64,000 nt of DNA from Limnanthes douglasii subsp. nivea. Taxonomy: Eukaryota; Streptophyta; Magnoliopsida; Brassicales; Limnanthaceae. A program made the position numbers and the translations under genes. The notes beneath the pieces were generated by a model. It worked only from the letters and a program-made list of their open reading frames with translations, made no database searches and was not told the origin of the DNA. The stretch lies in assembly GCA_036936605.1 (NCBI GenBank), contig JAUPFV010000004.1, positions 295,596,009-295,660,008 of the forward strand. The letters run 5' to 3'. Positions 32,594 through 44,002 of the stretch are shown here, piece by piece (within the stretch, counting starts at the first letter, position 1; every line of letters starts with the position of its first letter).

Positions 32594-33687
32594 GGTTAGT
32601 AATTTTAAAAAAATTTCATGTTGTTATTTCTTTCATAAAGAAAATTACACATTTGTCCTTCTACCAATTTATTCTACCTCTTTCATTTTCAAGAACGCCA
32701 TTATTCTACCCATTTATTCTATTATCCTACTCATTAACAAATTCAAAGAAAAAAAACCATACTTATCTATTTCTTTAGTTTTCAGTTTCCTTTTGTTCGA
32801 TTAGGGTTCTTCAGTTTTTGTTTTTCTTCATTTTTCGGTACTGTCTTTTGGCTATTGCTGTTTTTGTTAGGTTAGGGTTCTTATTTGGTAGATTTAGGGT
32901 TCGATCAGGGTTCTTATTTGGTAAATTTAGGGTTCGATTAGGGTTCTTATTTGGTATATTTAGGGTTCGATTATGGTTTATGCTGTTTGTTTGGATCTAT
33001 TTTCGAGTTTGGTTCGATTTTGTGTCTATATGGCTGTTCTACTGTATTCTGTTTTTTAACGATAACATATGATTCTGAGAGGCCATCTCGGAATCATATG
33101 TTTTTTTTTAACTGCAAAACACCTTATTCAGAGTGGCCATCTCGGAATCAGAAGTAATTTGTGAATTTTTTTTTGCACCTGATTCAGAATCAGGTGCAAT
33201 GTCTCTGTCTCTTTATTAAGGTTGTAATTTGTTCAAACAACTGATTCCGAGATACTGCATCAGAATCAGTTGTGTTTTGCCCAGAAATGCAGAAATCGGG
33301 AATGCAGTATCAAAACCAACATTTTCGAAGTGATAATCTCAAATTACTGTATTGTAAGACTAAAAAAACGAGATTAAATTACTTTATTCGTTGCTTGAGT
33401 GTTGTTCTCCTCATTGATATGAGTTTCTTGATTTTCCATGGTCAATCTTCAATAAAACTGATGTTTTTTGGGTTTAGGGTTAATTTTAGTTGCAAAAATG
33501 AGATATGTAAGATTAAAAATAGGTTAATGATATGTTTTTTCACAGTAGGCTATCTATTTCAATAATGGCACGTAATATTATTTTGAAAACAAAATAAGGG
33601 TAAACTAGTAATATCATGTTTCAAGTGTTTTAGATATTTCAAATTATGGAGGAAATAAAAATTCTCATGGAGGAAATAGCTTTGGCC
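32594..33687. mobile_element. 1.1-kb MULE-like non-autonomous insertion with hairpin array
   Basis: Comparison with the paralogous spacer (26,080-26,140) shows an insertion between TTTAAAAAAATA (32582-32593) and AAAAAATATTATATC (33688 on). AAAAAATA flanks both sides, an 8-base duplication (9 with a mismatch). The ends GGTTAGTAATTTT... and, reversed, GGCCAAAGCTATTT... share a loose inverted likeness of 45-50 bases (TTATTTC.T.CATA). No coding gene. Inside are three to four imperfect 33-base repeats of TTTAGGGTTCGATYAGGG (32,888-32,985) and four stem-loops (33,064-33,272). Confidence 0.55.
33064..33272. repeat. Four stem-loops with a GATTCNGAG-type core
   Basis: CATATGATTCTGAGA/TCTCGGAATCATATG (33067-33101), a decayed second copy (TTATTCAGAG...CTCGGAATCAGAAG, about 33123-33154), the perfect palindrome CACCTGATTC-A-GAATCAGGTG (about 33176-33196) and CAACTGATTC...GAATCAGTTG (about 33238-33272) follow at 55-60 base intervals. 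All share GATTC/GAATC arms, and three carry TCTCGGAATC or its complement. Confidence 0.7.
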
Positions 33688-33764
33688 AAAAAATATTATA
33701 TCTTTCAAACCATTACCCTAAAACAATCCGAAAATACCACTGGTTTATTTTAAAGAAGAATAAA

Positions 33765-34980
33765 ATGCTCTTTCTTCCTCTAAAGAGCTCTTTTGAATTG
33801 GTTTCGTGCTGATGTAAACCTAAAAAAAGAAAAATTCAGTTAGTTTCGAAGTGTCAATTTTGCAGCAATGAGGAGAGTGCTAATCACATCATGGTTTAAT
33901 ATAACATTTAATAAAAAGTATGGAATCATTTCAGCTCTAGTCTTGGGGTCAAAATAACTAGGAACATGACATTGCATCATTTAATTCGTACCTCATATTG
34001 GTCTTCGTCCAAATACTGCAGTATCAGATCAATTATACTAGGTATCATAGCCTGGGCTATTTGAAGAGCGAGAAATAGGAAGAAGCACCATGTAATAAAC
34101 ACTAATCCTGACTCTTAATGGTCTGGACAACTCGAACCTTATCAAGAAGAAGCACTGGGGAAGGAATGTAAATATAGTTGGCTCCCTGGGTTGTATTGTT
34201 AAGCGTTTTCACCAGACTATTCCCATTTCGCTTCAATGGTCTGCTCCAAAGCTTCACAGCTACAAATTGAATACCGATGGATCCTTTTTGGGTTCCGATG
34301 AGTCTAGCGGAGGAGGCTTAATCAGGAACAACGAAGGCAATATAATTGTGGGCTTCAGGAAGACTTATGGGAAGAACTTAGCCATAGTAGCAGAGACCAG
34401 AGCTCTCTACGATGGTCTGTTACTTTGTAAAACCCAGGGAATCACGAAGCTGAACATTGAGGTGGATTCAAATGTGCTTGTAAGTTTGATTGGAGGTGGC
34501 AGGTCTATATGGTTAATTGGATCCTTTGATTAGCTGTTGCAGAAAGCTCATATGCTCTGAAATGACAATTAAGCACATTTATCGAGAGCAGAACGAGGCG
34601 GCGGATTGGGTGGCTAAGCAAGTTCTGATTGAAAGAAGGAACTTCATATTTGATCATAATTCCGCTCCAAATCACTTGAAAGCATTGTCTACTTGGAGAA
34701 CATTGGTCTGGTTATATCCGATTTTCTGGAGAAAGCTCACTGTTGTGATTTTAGGTTTTTTAGGTATTTGAAAGAGAATTAACTGATGGGTTTATTGCTG
34801 AGAAGAAGGTTGTTGGGGTTCAAGAGATTAGAGGCTGAATGCAGAATGATGTTCTTCAAGGATGGAAGTCTCCTCTAATGGCGTCTTTGTGTTTATTTGT
34901 GTTTAAAAGTTTGTAAAAGCCACAAACCCCCTGTATTTTCAATTTCTTTTCAATAAAGTCAAAGGTTAATTAAAAAAAAA
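33765..34980 (+). pseudogene. 5'-truncated LINE (zf-RVT and RNase H end)
   Basis: Only the 3' end of ORF2 is present: a zf-RVT-like CQFCSNEESANH near 33,855, then an RNase H domain (NTDGSF near 34,270, AETRAL, EVDSN, and IYREQNEAADWVAKQ near 34,585). It ends with an AATAAA-like signal and a short A-run at 34,970-34,980. It is related to, but clearly different from, the RNase H of the LINE at 56.5-62.3 kb. A frame break near 34,530 separates two parts of the RNase H. Target duplications are not clear. Confidence 0.75.
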
Positions 34981-36170
34981 GATGAAAAAATTAGATTTTT
35001 TAAAAATATTTTTTACAACAATTGGCTACGAAAAAATAATTAATTTGGTTGCGAAATTAGTATATAAAAACAATTTGGTTTGAGCTGCGTAATTAAGAGT
35101 AATTTGGTTGTGAAAAAACAACTCGATTGGAGTTGCGTAGTAATTTGGTTACGAAAAAACAACCATTTCCAGTTGCGAAATTATGTGCAAACGAGTTGCG
35201 TAAATAAGAAGAAAAGACTTGTGTAAATAGGACTTTAGGTATGAAAAAATAATTGTGTTACAATTTTTGTTTTTTAGATATCATATCTTCCAGATCATAG
35301 CTCTAAAAAAAATATGGAAATACAATTGGTTTTGTCTTTATATGACCAACAAAACTAGACCGATGAATGATTTTACTTTTGAATTTTCTTTAGTGCATTT
35401 GGTTGCAAAAATATGAGTAATCTGGTTGCGAAATAAGTGTGGAATTTTTTTTTGTTTTTTTAAAATGTTATATCTTTCAAACAATAGCTCCAAACAAATC
35501 CGAAAATAGAAATGGTTTTGTCTTTTAAATACAAACAAAACTAGATCCATTAAATATTTTGTTTAATTTTTTTACAATATTATGTTGTGAAAATAGGAGT
35601 AATGTGGTTGTGAGATTAGTCTCGAAAAACAACTTTATTCTAGTAGCGTAATTAAGAGTGGTTACAAACAGTAATTATGAGTTTTGCTTAAGAAAATAAG
35701 AATAAAAAAAACAAAAATCTCCCAAAATATCACTCATGGATTTATTTTTGTTCATATCTACAAAATAAAAATATATGTGTTTTTAGAATTGTTTTTTAAG
35801 TTATGGCTTGAAATATTTATAGTTTCGAAGGTTAAAAATAACTAATAACATAACAATTGAAAAATGAAAGATGAAATAGAGTTAGTTCATCATGAAACCT
35901 GATTTAGTATTTTTTTTTTATGTTGAAATGATTTAGACTTCACTGAAATTTGTTGCATAAATCTTTAATTTCAAAGATTTGTGAGATTTAATTTTAAATG
36001 AAAAGATAGAGCTGGTTCATAAGCTGAAGAAGAAGAGATAAGGATAATTTGAGAGATTTGTGTGTTTTGATTTTAGTGAAGATGAGTGTTTTGATTTTAG
36101 TGAAGATGAGAGTTAAAGTTGTGCATCTTCAAGCCTTTGCGATTGGAGTTGTGTAACAGAAGAGATTATA
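34981..36170. other. AT-rich spacer of the duplicated unit (second copy)
   Basis: No gene. Continues the spacer interrupted by the three insertions to the left. GGTTGCGAAA and GAGTTGCG boxes recur at 35,040-35,210 and 35,420-35,650, as in 25,880-26,635. Confidence 0.55.
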
Positions 36171-37034
36171 TCTGATTGATCGAGATAGCGGTAATGATCT
36201 TCTAATAACTTCCTAACTTGTACACTAGACCGTTCATGAAGGAAAGAGAATAATGAACTTGATAAAATTGTTAGAGAAGAAAAATATTAGAGAAGAAAGT
36301 AAATAGAGCGAAAAGAGCTGTAGAATTGTTGAAGCACATTTTTATGTCTTATATTTAACATAGTTTGAAATATGGTTAAAATATTCCTTTCACTAGATAT
36401 ACAATATGGTTAATCTCATATATACAATATAGTTAACTCTATTTTATTCTTCACTTAATTACACTCATATATGATGATGTTCTAGTTATTGCAGAAGATC
36501 ATTACCATTATTGAACTATTACGGCCCAACACTTAAGTGTTGGACTAACGAATCCTCCGTCAAGATTTACATTTTTTCCTAACCAGCATATACATTTAAA
36601 TATTTTCACAAGATCTAACAATAATATAATACTTATTGCACCTGAAATTATATTCTTTAAACAAGAATATCAACTAAAACTACACACAACTTTAGTTGCT
36701 AAAAAATAACTCATTTCGTTAACATTCGCTAGATTCTTACTTCCATAAATATTACGAACCTATAAATGATCTTTATCAATTACATTTTGGAAGGAATAGT
36801 ACCCTATATGAATATGATTGGTCATAAATAAAATACCATATTTTTAGCTAGAAAAGTAGCACTCCTTCCGCTCTAAAGTGTGCAAATCTCTTAGATCTTC
36901 TCAAACTCTTATAAAAATCGTTGTAACCATCCATCATTTTTTGAAACTTCATAATATTTAATATACTCAAATTATTATAGATGATATAAAAATAATACTT
37001 ATATAAGTTGGAATCTGATGACACAAATGAACTA

Positions 37035-37074
<40 letters not shown>

Positions 37075-37350
37075 CTTTTTTATTTTATGTTATCAATATA
37101 ACTACAAAACAATCAAATTTTAAAAGATAGATGCTCAAACATAAACATGCATCTGAAAAACCTTTCAACTACCTCAAGATCCATTTGATTGTCTCATAAT
37201 ATATTTTTTTAGATTTTTCATAAACTTGCTCATAATTTCTATTGCATGAGCTACATTCTGTTACAAACATAACATACATTAATAAACCAATCGTTGATAA
37301 ATTGGTTCTTCAGGTCCCTTTGATAAATTATCAGAATTGAAACTATAAAG
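36171..37350 (-). pseudogene. Decayed copia pol fragment, copy 2, left part
   Basis: It parallels 26,740-27,940 from GATTGATCGAGATAGCGGTA onward, including GGCCCAACACTTAAGTGTTG, a (TA)n run (37,040-37,071) and the WILRYLKG region on -. It is cut at 37,350 by the TAT retrotransposon and continues at 47,606. Confidence 0.7.
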
Positions 37351-37629
37351 TGATAAGGAAATATATTCATAAGGGACTTAAATGTAATTAATAAGGACTT
37401 GAATGATAAGTTCTATTAATATAGAGTAAGATTAAAGTTTTATAAGAAGAATATGGACTGAACTGTAAATAAATCTCTTATGTAACCGAATTTGTAACTA
37501 ACTCACTGGGCCTATTTAAAGAGGTCGAGGAGGCTGATTACACCAATGAAATAATAAGAGGAGAAAGATTATATCCACCATCTAAAAATCTCTCTGTTGA
37601 TTCTTAGTCAATATTTTCTGTTCTCATCA
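37351..37629 (+). repeat. 5' LTR of the TAT element
   Basis: 279 bases, TGATAAGG...TTCTCATCA. A likely promoter/poly-A region includes CTATTTAAAG near 37,511. It differs from the 3' LTR at four sites. Confidence 0.93.
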
Positions 37630-37648
37630 AATTGGCGCTAAAAGGAGG
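37630..37648 (+). promoter_or_regulatory. Primer-binding site region of the TAT element
   Basis: AATTGGCGCTAAAAGGAGG directly follows the LTR. TGGCGC at this place is typical of TAT/Athila primer sites rather than the initiator-Met TGGTATCA; the exact tRNA was not determined. Confidence 0.55.
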
Positions 37649-37738
37649 GGCGAAGATACCTTGATCGATAGATCAAAAATCGAGTTTCGAATTTTTCCGT
37701 TTTCTGAAGCATTTCGTTTATATTTTCGTTGATCGGAG

Positions 37739-39339
37739 ATGAATTCGGATGAAGGAGATAATTCGTCTGTTTGAAAGGCTTTGGAGACATTGAGATCTGA
37801 TCTGCAAGAGAAAGAAGCAGGTGAGTCAGTTCCTATTCGATCAATCCAATTTGATTTTGAAGGTAAAATGAATGAGTTGATAAGAAAAGTGGTAGAACTT
37901 GATGAATTTGCTCAAAAGAAACAAGATAATAATGGCGCTAGACTTAGATCTGAAGTAGCAAGAGGTAGTCGGGATAATCATTCGGATCCATCGAATGACG
38001 TCGGCGATGTACAAAATATTCAACGTAAATTACATTTTGAGTGTAAGAAGGAGCACAGTGGAATGAGAAAAAAGGAAAAGTTGCAGAAGCGACGATATGT
38101 AGATTCTAGTGAAAAAGATTTTGAAAATTCGGAATCAGATGAAACGCCAAGATATAAGCATTTTTCAAAGTCATTCAAAAGAAGGAGGATATGAATTTTG
38201 GCCAGCTAAAATGTATAAGGAAGGAAGGCAAAAGAAGGAAAGACGAGTGTGTTCTCCTCGGAAATTTGAAGGTGAACCAAGTTTGTATGCTACTGTGGGA
38301 ATGAGGAACGAAGACCAGTTTGTTCAAGGAGTAGATTGGAGGGATTCATCGTTGACTAGTGCGATTAGATCTGTACCACTTCCGAGGCGGTTCGACATTT
38401 CTAAAATTGACAAGTTCGATGGAACTCAAGATCCAGATGATCATATAGAGCAATTCAAGAACTATATGACTAATTATCGAGGATGATGATAAATTGGTTT
38501 GTAGGGAATTCTCTCAGACATTCAAAGGAACTGCGTTAAAATGGTATAATAACATTCCTAAGGAGTCCATTGCAAATTTTAGAGGCTTTTACACAACTTT
38601 TCGAAGACAGTTTGTGGGAAGCAAAGAAATGAGAGCTAACGGAGATACGATAATACAATGTAAGCAAGCTGTGGGAGAAAAGTTGAAGGATTATACTAAA
38701 AGATTTGTGTCAACAAAAGCAGGATTAGATGATTGTGAGGAAGTGGTGGCTATGGCAGCGTTCCGACAAGGATTGTTGCCAGGAGATTTAGCTGATGAAA
38801 CAACAAGGCGTAGTGCATTAACGTTTGGAGCTCTCATGGCTCAGGTTGAAGATCAGATCAAAGTCGAGGAGTCTACTCGAGTTCGAGGAGGAAATATTGG
38901 TGTTCAGAAAGGGAATAGTCAAGTGGGAAATAATCAAGTGAACGCTTCGAATAATAACTCGTCACGGGTGAGTGGTGGTCAAAATGTTTCCAATCGAGGA
39001 GGTTCGAACTCATATCAAGGGGGTTCTAATCATCACAATTTTAGTAATCAATACCAATTCAGACCAATATCGAATGTGTGGGTAAAACCAGAATATTATG
39101 CTGATCTAACTGAAAATGTGGCATCGATTTATGAGAAAACCAAGGGAACAGTAAATTTTAGAAAGCCGGCAGCAATTAATAGGCCAAGAGAGGAACGCAA
39201 TAACAGGTTCTATAGGTATCATGATGATATTGGGCATGATACAAATGATTGTATTGCTTTGAAGAAGGAAATGCAGATTTTGATAGAGAATGGAAAATTG
39301 TTGGAGTATGTCAAAAGGAATGCTAAAGCCATAACCTAA
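37739..39339 (+). pseudogene. gag of the TAT element, with stop and frameshifts
   Basis: The ATG at 37739 is followed by a TGA at 37772. The frame changes near 38,190 and again near 38,482, and the long last part ends with TAA at 39337. The capsid core is clear (FDGTQDPDDHIEQF, FKGTALKWYNNIP, YTKRF, FRQGLLPGDL), followed by an Asn/Ser-rich linker. A zinc-knuckle-like YHDDIGHDTNDC follows, in which the first Cys of the usual pattern has become Tyr. It would coat the RNA in particles; this copy cannot make the whole protein. Confidence 0.85.
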
Positions 39340-39375
39340 AAGGTAAGTAATCCTAACTCTAAGCAGGAAACTGCA

Positions 39376-40155
39376 TTGATGATTTTAGATGTTGCAGATG
39401 ATGAATTTGATGTGGCTTCAGAATATGTCGACCCAGACCCTAGTCGATTGTTGTTGATGTCAGTTGATGAGCCGATGTGTAAGGGACGTGTTCGAGATTT
39501 ATGTGCGTTCTTTGAGTCATTGGCAATATTTGGGGGAGACTCAATGACTAATAATACTAATAATTCGAGGAAAAAACATATAGTAAATTTAACGCATCAA
39601 ATTGAAGGAGGAGCATAAGCACATCTATACAATAAGAAGAATGTCCCATTTATAATTTTCGATGGGGATGATTTGAGAGGAGTTACTGAACCACATGAAG
39701 ATGCAGTGGTCATTGGAGCAGAAGTGTGTGGGGTAGAAATTCGACGAGTATTGATTGATACTGGAAGTTCTGCTAATGTGTTATTCAAATCAACATATAA
39801 TAGATTAAACGCTCCTCCTCGGATAGAAAGGTCAGAAAGAACTATAATTGGGTTTACTGGTGCAACAACGAATGTAGTAGGGGAGTTTGAAGGTGAAATT
39901 TCTCTGGGAAAAGGGCCTTTTAAAAAGAAAGTGCAAGTACTTTTTATGGTGGTAGATTGTCTGTCGAGCTACAATGCTATCTTTGGAAGGTCATGGCTGG
40001 CAAATATGTACGCTATAGTTTCTACAGTTCATCAATGTTTGAAATATATAGTCGGGGATCGAATTGGTGTAGTTCAAAGTGATCAAAAAGTAGCTAGAGA
40101 GTGTTACGCTGCTGCATTTAGACTACGTGATAAAAGTACCGATGATCCAATGTAG
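39376..40155 (+). pseudogene. Aspartic protease region of the TAT element
   Basis: The active-site motif LIDTGSSANVLF lies near 39,752-39,787, with YNAIFGRSWL near 39,970 as the second conserved block. In-frame stops at 39616 and 40153 separate it from its neighbours. The reading frame is the same from 38,482 to about 42,775, so only the stops, not shifts, break gag-PR-RT in this part. Confidence 0.85.
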
Positions 40156-40173
40156 AAATATCAATTTGGGGGG

Positions 40174-41643
40174 TTGCCTTCTAGTAGTAAAGATGAAGGA
40201 ATTGATGATCCGAGGTCAACCCCGAGTTCTGTGGTAGTAAGCGAAGAAATAGAAGAATACGTCTTCGATAATAACAGAGTACTTCGAATTGGGACTTTAT
40301 TGTCTTTGTCAGTGCGAGAAAGGTTATTGAATTTTTTGTCTAAAAACTTGGATGTGTTTGCTTGGAGGTCTGAGGATGTAGTGGGGGTCCCAATTGATAT
40401 TATATGTCATAGTTTGGCTGTGGATTCGAAGATCAAACTGATAATACAAAAAAGGAGAGCTTTTTCTTTGGAAAAATCTGAGGCCATAATTGCTGAAGTA
40501 GATAGATTGTATAAAATGGGGCATATTCGGGAGTCCAAATATCCGAAGTGGACAGCTAATCCTGTAGTGGTGAAAAAGAAGAATGGAAAATGGAGAATGT
40601 GTGTAGACTTCACAGATTTAAACAGAGCCTGCCCAAAGGATCCTTTTCCAGTACCTCGAATTGATCAATTAGTGGATTCTACTTCTGGAAACAAAATTCT
40701 AACATTTATAGTTGCATTTTCAGGATATAATCAAATTCGAATGAATCCAGAGGATGAAAAAAGCACAACTTTTATCACTGATCGAGGTTTACATTGTTAT
40801 AGAGTGATGCCGTTTGGATTGAAAAATGTTGGGTCTACATATCAAAGGTTGATGAATAAGGCATTTGCTTCACAAATAGGGAGAAATATCGAAGTATACA
40901 TCGATGATATGCTTGTTAAGAGAAAAAGTGATGATGATCATATTGATGATTTAGAAGAGACGTTTCTGAATCTTAGAGCAATACAGTTGAAGTTGAACCC
41001 AGAAAAATGCACATTTGGAGTCCGATCTGGTAAGTTTATGGGGTATGTGATAAGTGAAAGAGGAATTGAAGTGGATCCAGAACAGTTGAAGGCTTTGATA
41101 TCAATGTCTTCACCTCAGAATATCAAAGAAGTGAAAATGTTAACAGGCAGGTTAGCAGCTCTGAACAGATTCATTTCTCGTTTTTCAGATAAATGTTTGC
41201 CTTTTTTCCAGGTGTTGCGTCGACCAAATAATTTTGAGTGGACTTCGGATTGTGAAGAAGCTTTTATTAAGATCAAAAATCTTTTGTCCTCTCCTAAAAT
41301 ATTATCAAAGCCTCGAGAAGGTGAGCAACTATTTTTGTATGTAGCAGTATCGGATTATGCAGTGAGTGCAGTTCTGATTAGTGAAGATACGGGAGTTTCG
41401 AAGCCCGTCTATTATGTCAGTAAAAGTTTGGTTGATGCTGAAAAACGTTACTTAAAGCTCGAAAAATTGGCGTTGTGTATAGTAGTGGCGGCGAGAAAAA
41501 TGCGTCCTTACTTCCAAGCACATACAATTGTGGTTCGAACTTCTTATCCATTGAAAAATGTATTGCAAAAGCCAGATATTTCAGGAAGAATGACTAAGTG
41601 GTCTGTAGAATTGGGAGATTTCGATGTGTTATTCTCTCCGTGA
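40174..41643 (+). pseudogene. Reverse transcriptase and first RNase H of the TAT element
   Basis: 489 open codons. RT motifs: VVVKKKNGKWRMCVDF, FPVPRIDQLVD, HCYRVMPFGL and VYIDDMLVK (YIDD active site). An RNase H-like part follows (WTSDCEEAFIKIK, LYVAVSDYAVSAVL). TGA at 41641 ends it before the second RNase H. RT would copy the element RNA. The domain itself seems intact. Confidence 0.9.
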
Positions 41644-41739
41644 ACGGCTGTCAAAGCTCAGGCCTTAGCAGATTTCTTTGTTGAGTTTCATTCAAGTAGA
41701 TCCGAAGAGAAAGAAGATGAAAAAATACACACGAATCCG

Positions 41740-42831
41740 GTGTGGACGGTACGAACTGATGGAGGATCTAGTAATAAAGGATCGAGTGCGGGGGTAGAAT
41801 TGGTGGCACCGACAGGGGAGTATATGTTTCAAGCTATAAGATTTGGATTTCATGCTTCGAATAATGAAGCTGAATATGAAGCAGTGCTAGCAGGATTGCG
41901 GTTAGCGAAAATTTGTGGAGCAATATTCGTGCACTTAGAAACAGATTCGCAGTTAGTAGTTAACCATGTTAAAGGAATATCAGAAGCTAAAAAAGACCGT
42001 TTAGTCTTGTATTTGCAAGAACTTCGAAGTATGATGGCACAATTTGAAAATGTTGAGGTGGAGCATATTCGAAGAGGAAATAACAAAATGGCTGATTCTT
42101 TAGCAACAATGGCTTACTCTGAAGAATATCCATGGATCGTGACACAACCACTGCCTTCGATTATATCAAGCTCTGAGCAATGTGAATTTGTTGAGGAGGT
42201 AGTAGGTGATTCGGTGAGCATTCGGGGTGATTGGAGAACTGACTTGTTAAATTTTATTACAAAGGGAATACTACCTCTTGATAAGCATTTGCTCAAGAAA
42301 ATAAAGAATAAAGCTCTTGGTTATGTGGTGTTGGATGGGATATTGTATAAGAGGTCTGTGTCGAGGCCTTTATTACGATGTTTGAGTAAGCAAGAATCTC
42401 AAAACATTTTATCTGAATTACATGATGGAGATGGATCAGCTCATTGTGGTTTCAAAGCTTTAACACGTAGGGTATTGTTGGCAGGATATTATTGGCCTAC
42501 TATATTGCAGGATGCCAAGTTGTTAGTTCGAAGTTGTGATACTTGTCAAAGGTATGCACATTTGATACATAAACCAGCGACACCTCTAATGATAATCTCT
42601 GAGGCGGTTCCTTTTGATAGATGGGGGATTGATTTAGTAGGACCATTTCCTATGGCTTCAGGTGGAAGACAGATGATTATTGTCGCAGTTGATTATTTTT
42701 CGAAGTGGGCAGAAGCAGAGCCATTAGCTGGAACAAAAGCTAAGGATGTGATCAAGTTTATTCTAAGTAACATCTGCTACCGTTTTTGGAGTTCCTCGAA
42801 AGATAACAACAGACAACGGTCCCCAATTTAA
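41740..42831 (+). pseudogene. Second (archaic-type) RNase H and integrase zinc/core part of the TAT element
   Basis: 363 open codons. VRTDGGSSNKGSSAG, NNEAEYEAVLAGL and LETDSQLVVNHV mark an additional RNase H, the hallmark of the TAT lineage. An HHCC integrase finger follows (H.G..AHCG ... SCDTC) and the start of the core (WGIDLVGPFP). A frame change near 42,775 moves the rest of integrase into another frame. Confidence 0.88.
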
Positions 42832-43467
42832 TAACAAGGAAATGGACTCTTTTTGCTCCTCGAAAGGAATACAACAATGCTTTTCTACTCCTTTCCATCC
42901 ACAAGCAAATGGGCAAGTGGAAGTTACAAATAGATCTATTTTGGAGGGTTTGAAGAAAAATTTGGCGGGAGCAGCGGGAAATGGCCAAATTATCTTCAAG
43001 AGGTGTTGTGGGCATATCGTACAACTCCTAGAGAGGCCACAAAAAAGACTCATTTTTCTTTGGTGTATGGAATGGATGCTGTATGCCCTGCTGAATCTAC
43101 ATTACCTTCCTATAGGCTATTGCGTTATTCCGAAGTAGATAATGATGAAGCTAGAAGGATTGAGCTTGATTTGTTAGAGGAAAAGAGGGTCAAAGCACAT
43201 TTGAATGTGGTTCATTATCAAACCTTAATGAGAAGCAGGTACGATGCTAAATTTAAGAAGAGGGAGTTCAAAGTTGGCGATAAAGTGTTGCGAAAAGTAT
43301 TTCTTCATACCAAGGATAAACACCTCGGAAAATTGGCTCCGAATTGGGAGGGTCCGTATGAAGTCAAAATGAAGGTCAAGCCAGGGTCATATAGGTTGTC
43401 TGATTGTGAGGGGAGGATGCTTAAACACCCTTGGAATATAGAACATTTGAAATTGTATTGTGAATAA
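42832..43467 (+). pseudogene. Integrase core end and C-terminus of the TAT element
   Basis: After the shift the core goes on (TTDNGPQFNN just upstream, HPQANGQVEVTNR with the catalytic Glu region). A second shift lies near 42,985, then VLWAYRTTPREATKKTHF and the C-terminal part KVGDKVLRKVFLHTK...HPWNIEHLKLY to TAA at 43465. Integrase inserts the cDNA copy. Confidence 0.85.
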
Positions 43468-43703
43468 AATCGAACTTAGAATTTTTGCAAGACAGACATA
43501 CTCTTTCCTTATCTGTTGGCCCAGAAAGGTTTTAATGAGGTGTCTGGTAAAAATTTAATTTCATAATAAATTTTCTTTTGGCCATTGGTTGTTTAATATG
43601 ATGAATGATTTGTTATTTTGGTAACTTGGCAAAGACTGATCATCTTTGAAAGTTGACAAAGAGTAATTTTCCAAAGTAATAGCTTTGAAGAAACAACCTA
43701 TTT

Positions 43704-43873
43704 CGAGGTGCCACGTTTTATGAGTGCATCAAATTTTCGAGGTGCCACGTTTTATGAGTGCATCAAATTTTCGAGGTGCCACGTTTTATGAGTGCATCAA
43801 ATTTTCGAGGTGCCACGTTTTATGAGCGCATCAAATTTTGGAGTGCCACGTTTTATAAGTGCACCAAAACTTT
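43704..43873. repeat. Five tandem 34-bp repeats downstream of pol
   Basis: Units start at 43704, 43738, 43772, 43806 and 43840, with GAGGTGCCACGTTTTATGAG as the core. The first four are nearly identical and the fifth is decayed. The repeats lie between pol and the antisense ORF of the TAT element. Confidence 0.9.
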
Positions 43874-44002
43874 GAAATATTAAGATAGTTGCTTGTTTCA
43901 TCGGATAAAGCTTGAAGCTTACAAAAAAGAGAAAACTACTTAATAAAAACACACAAATAACAACAACAACAAACACATGACATATATAATCTAATCTACT
44001 GA

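Noticed and set aside
32870..32990. Telomere-like TTTAGGG words
   Set aside because: They occur once per 33-base unit (TTTAGGGTTCGATYAGGG...), not as a TTTAGGG tandem array, and lie inside a small mobile element.
37841..38023. Short - strand ORFs in the gag region and elsewhere in pol
   Set aside because: No homology or splice signals; they are shadows of gag-pol.
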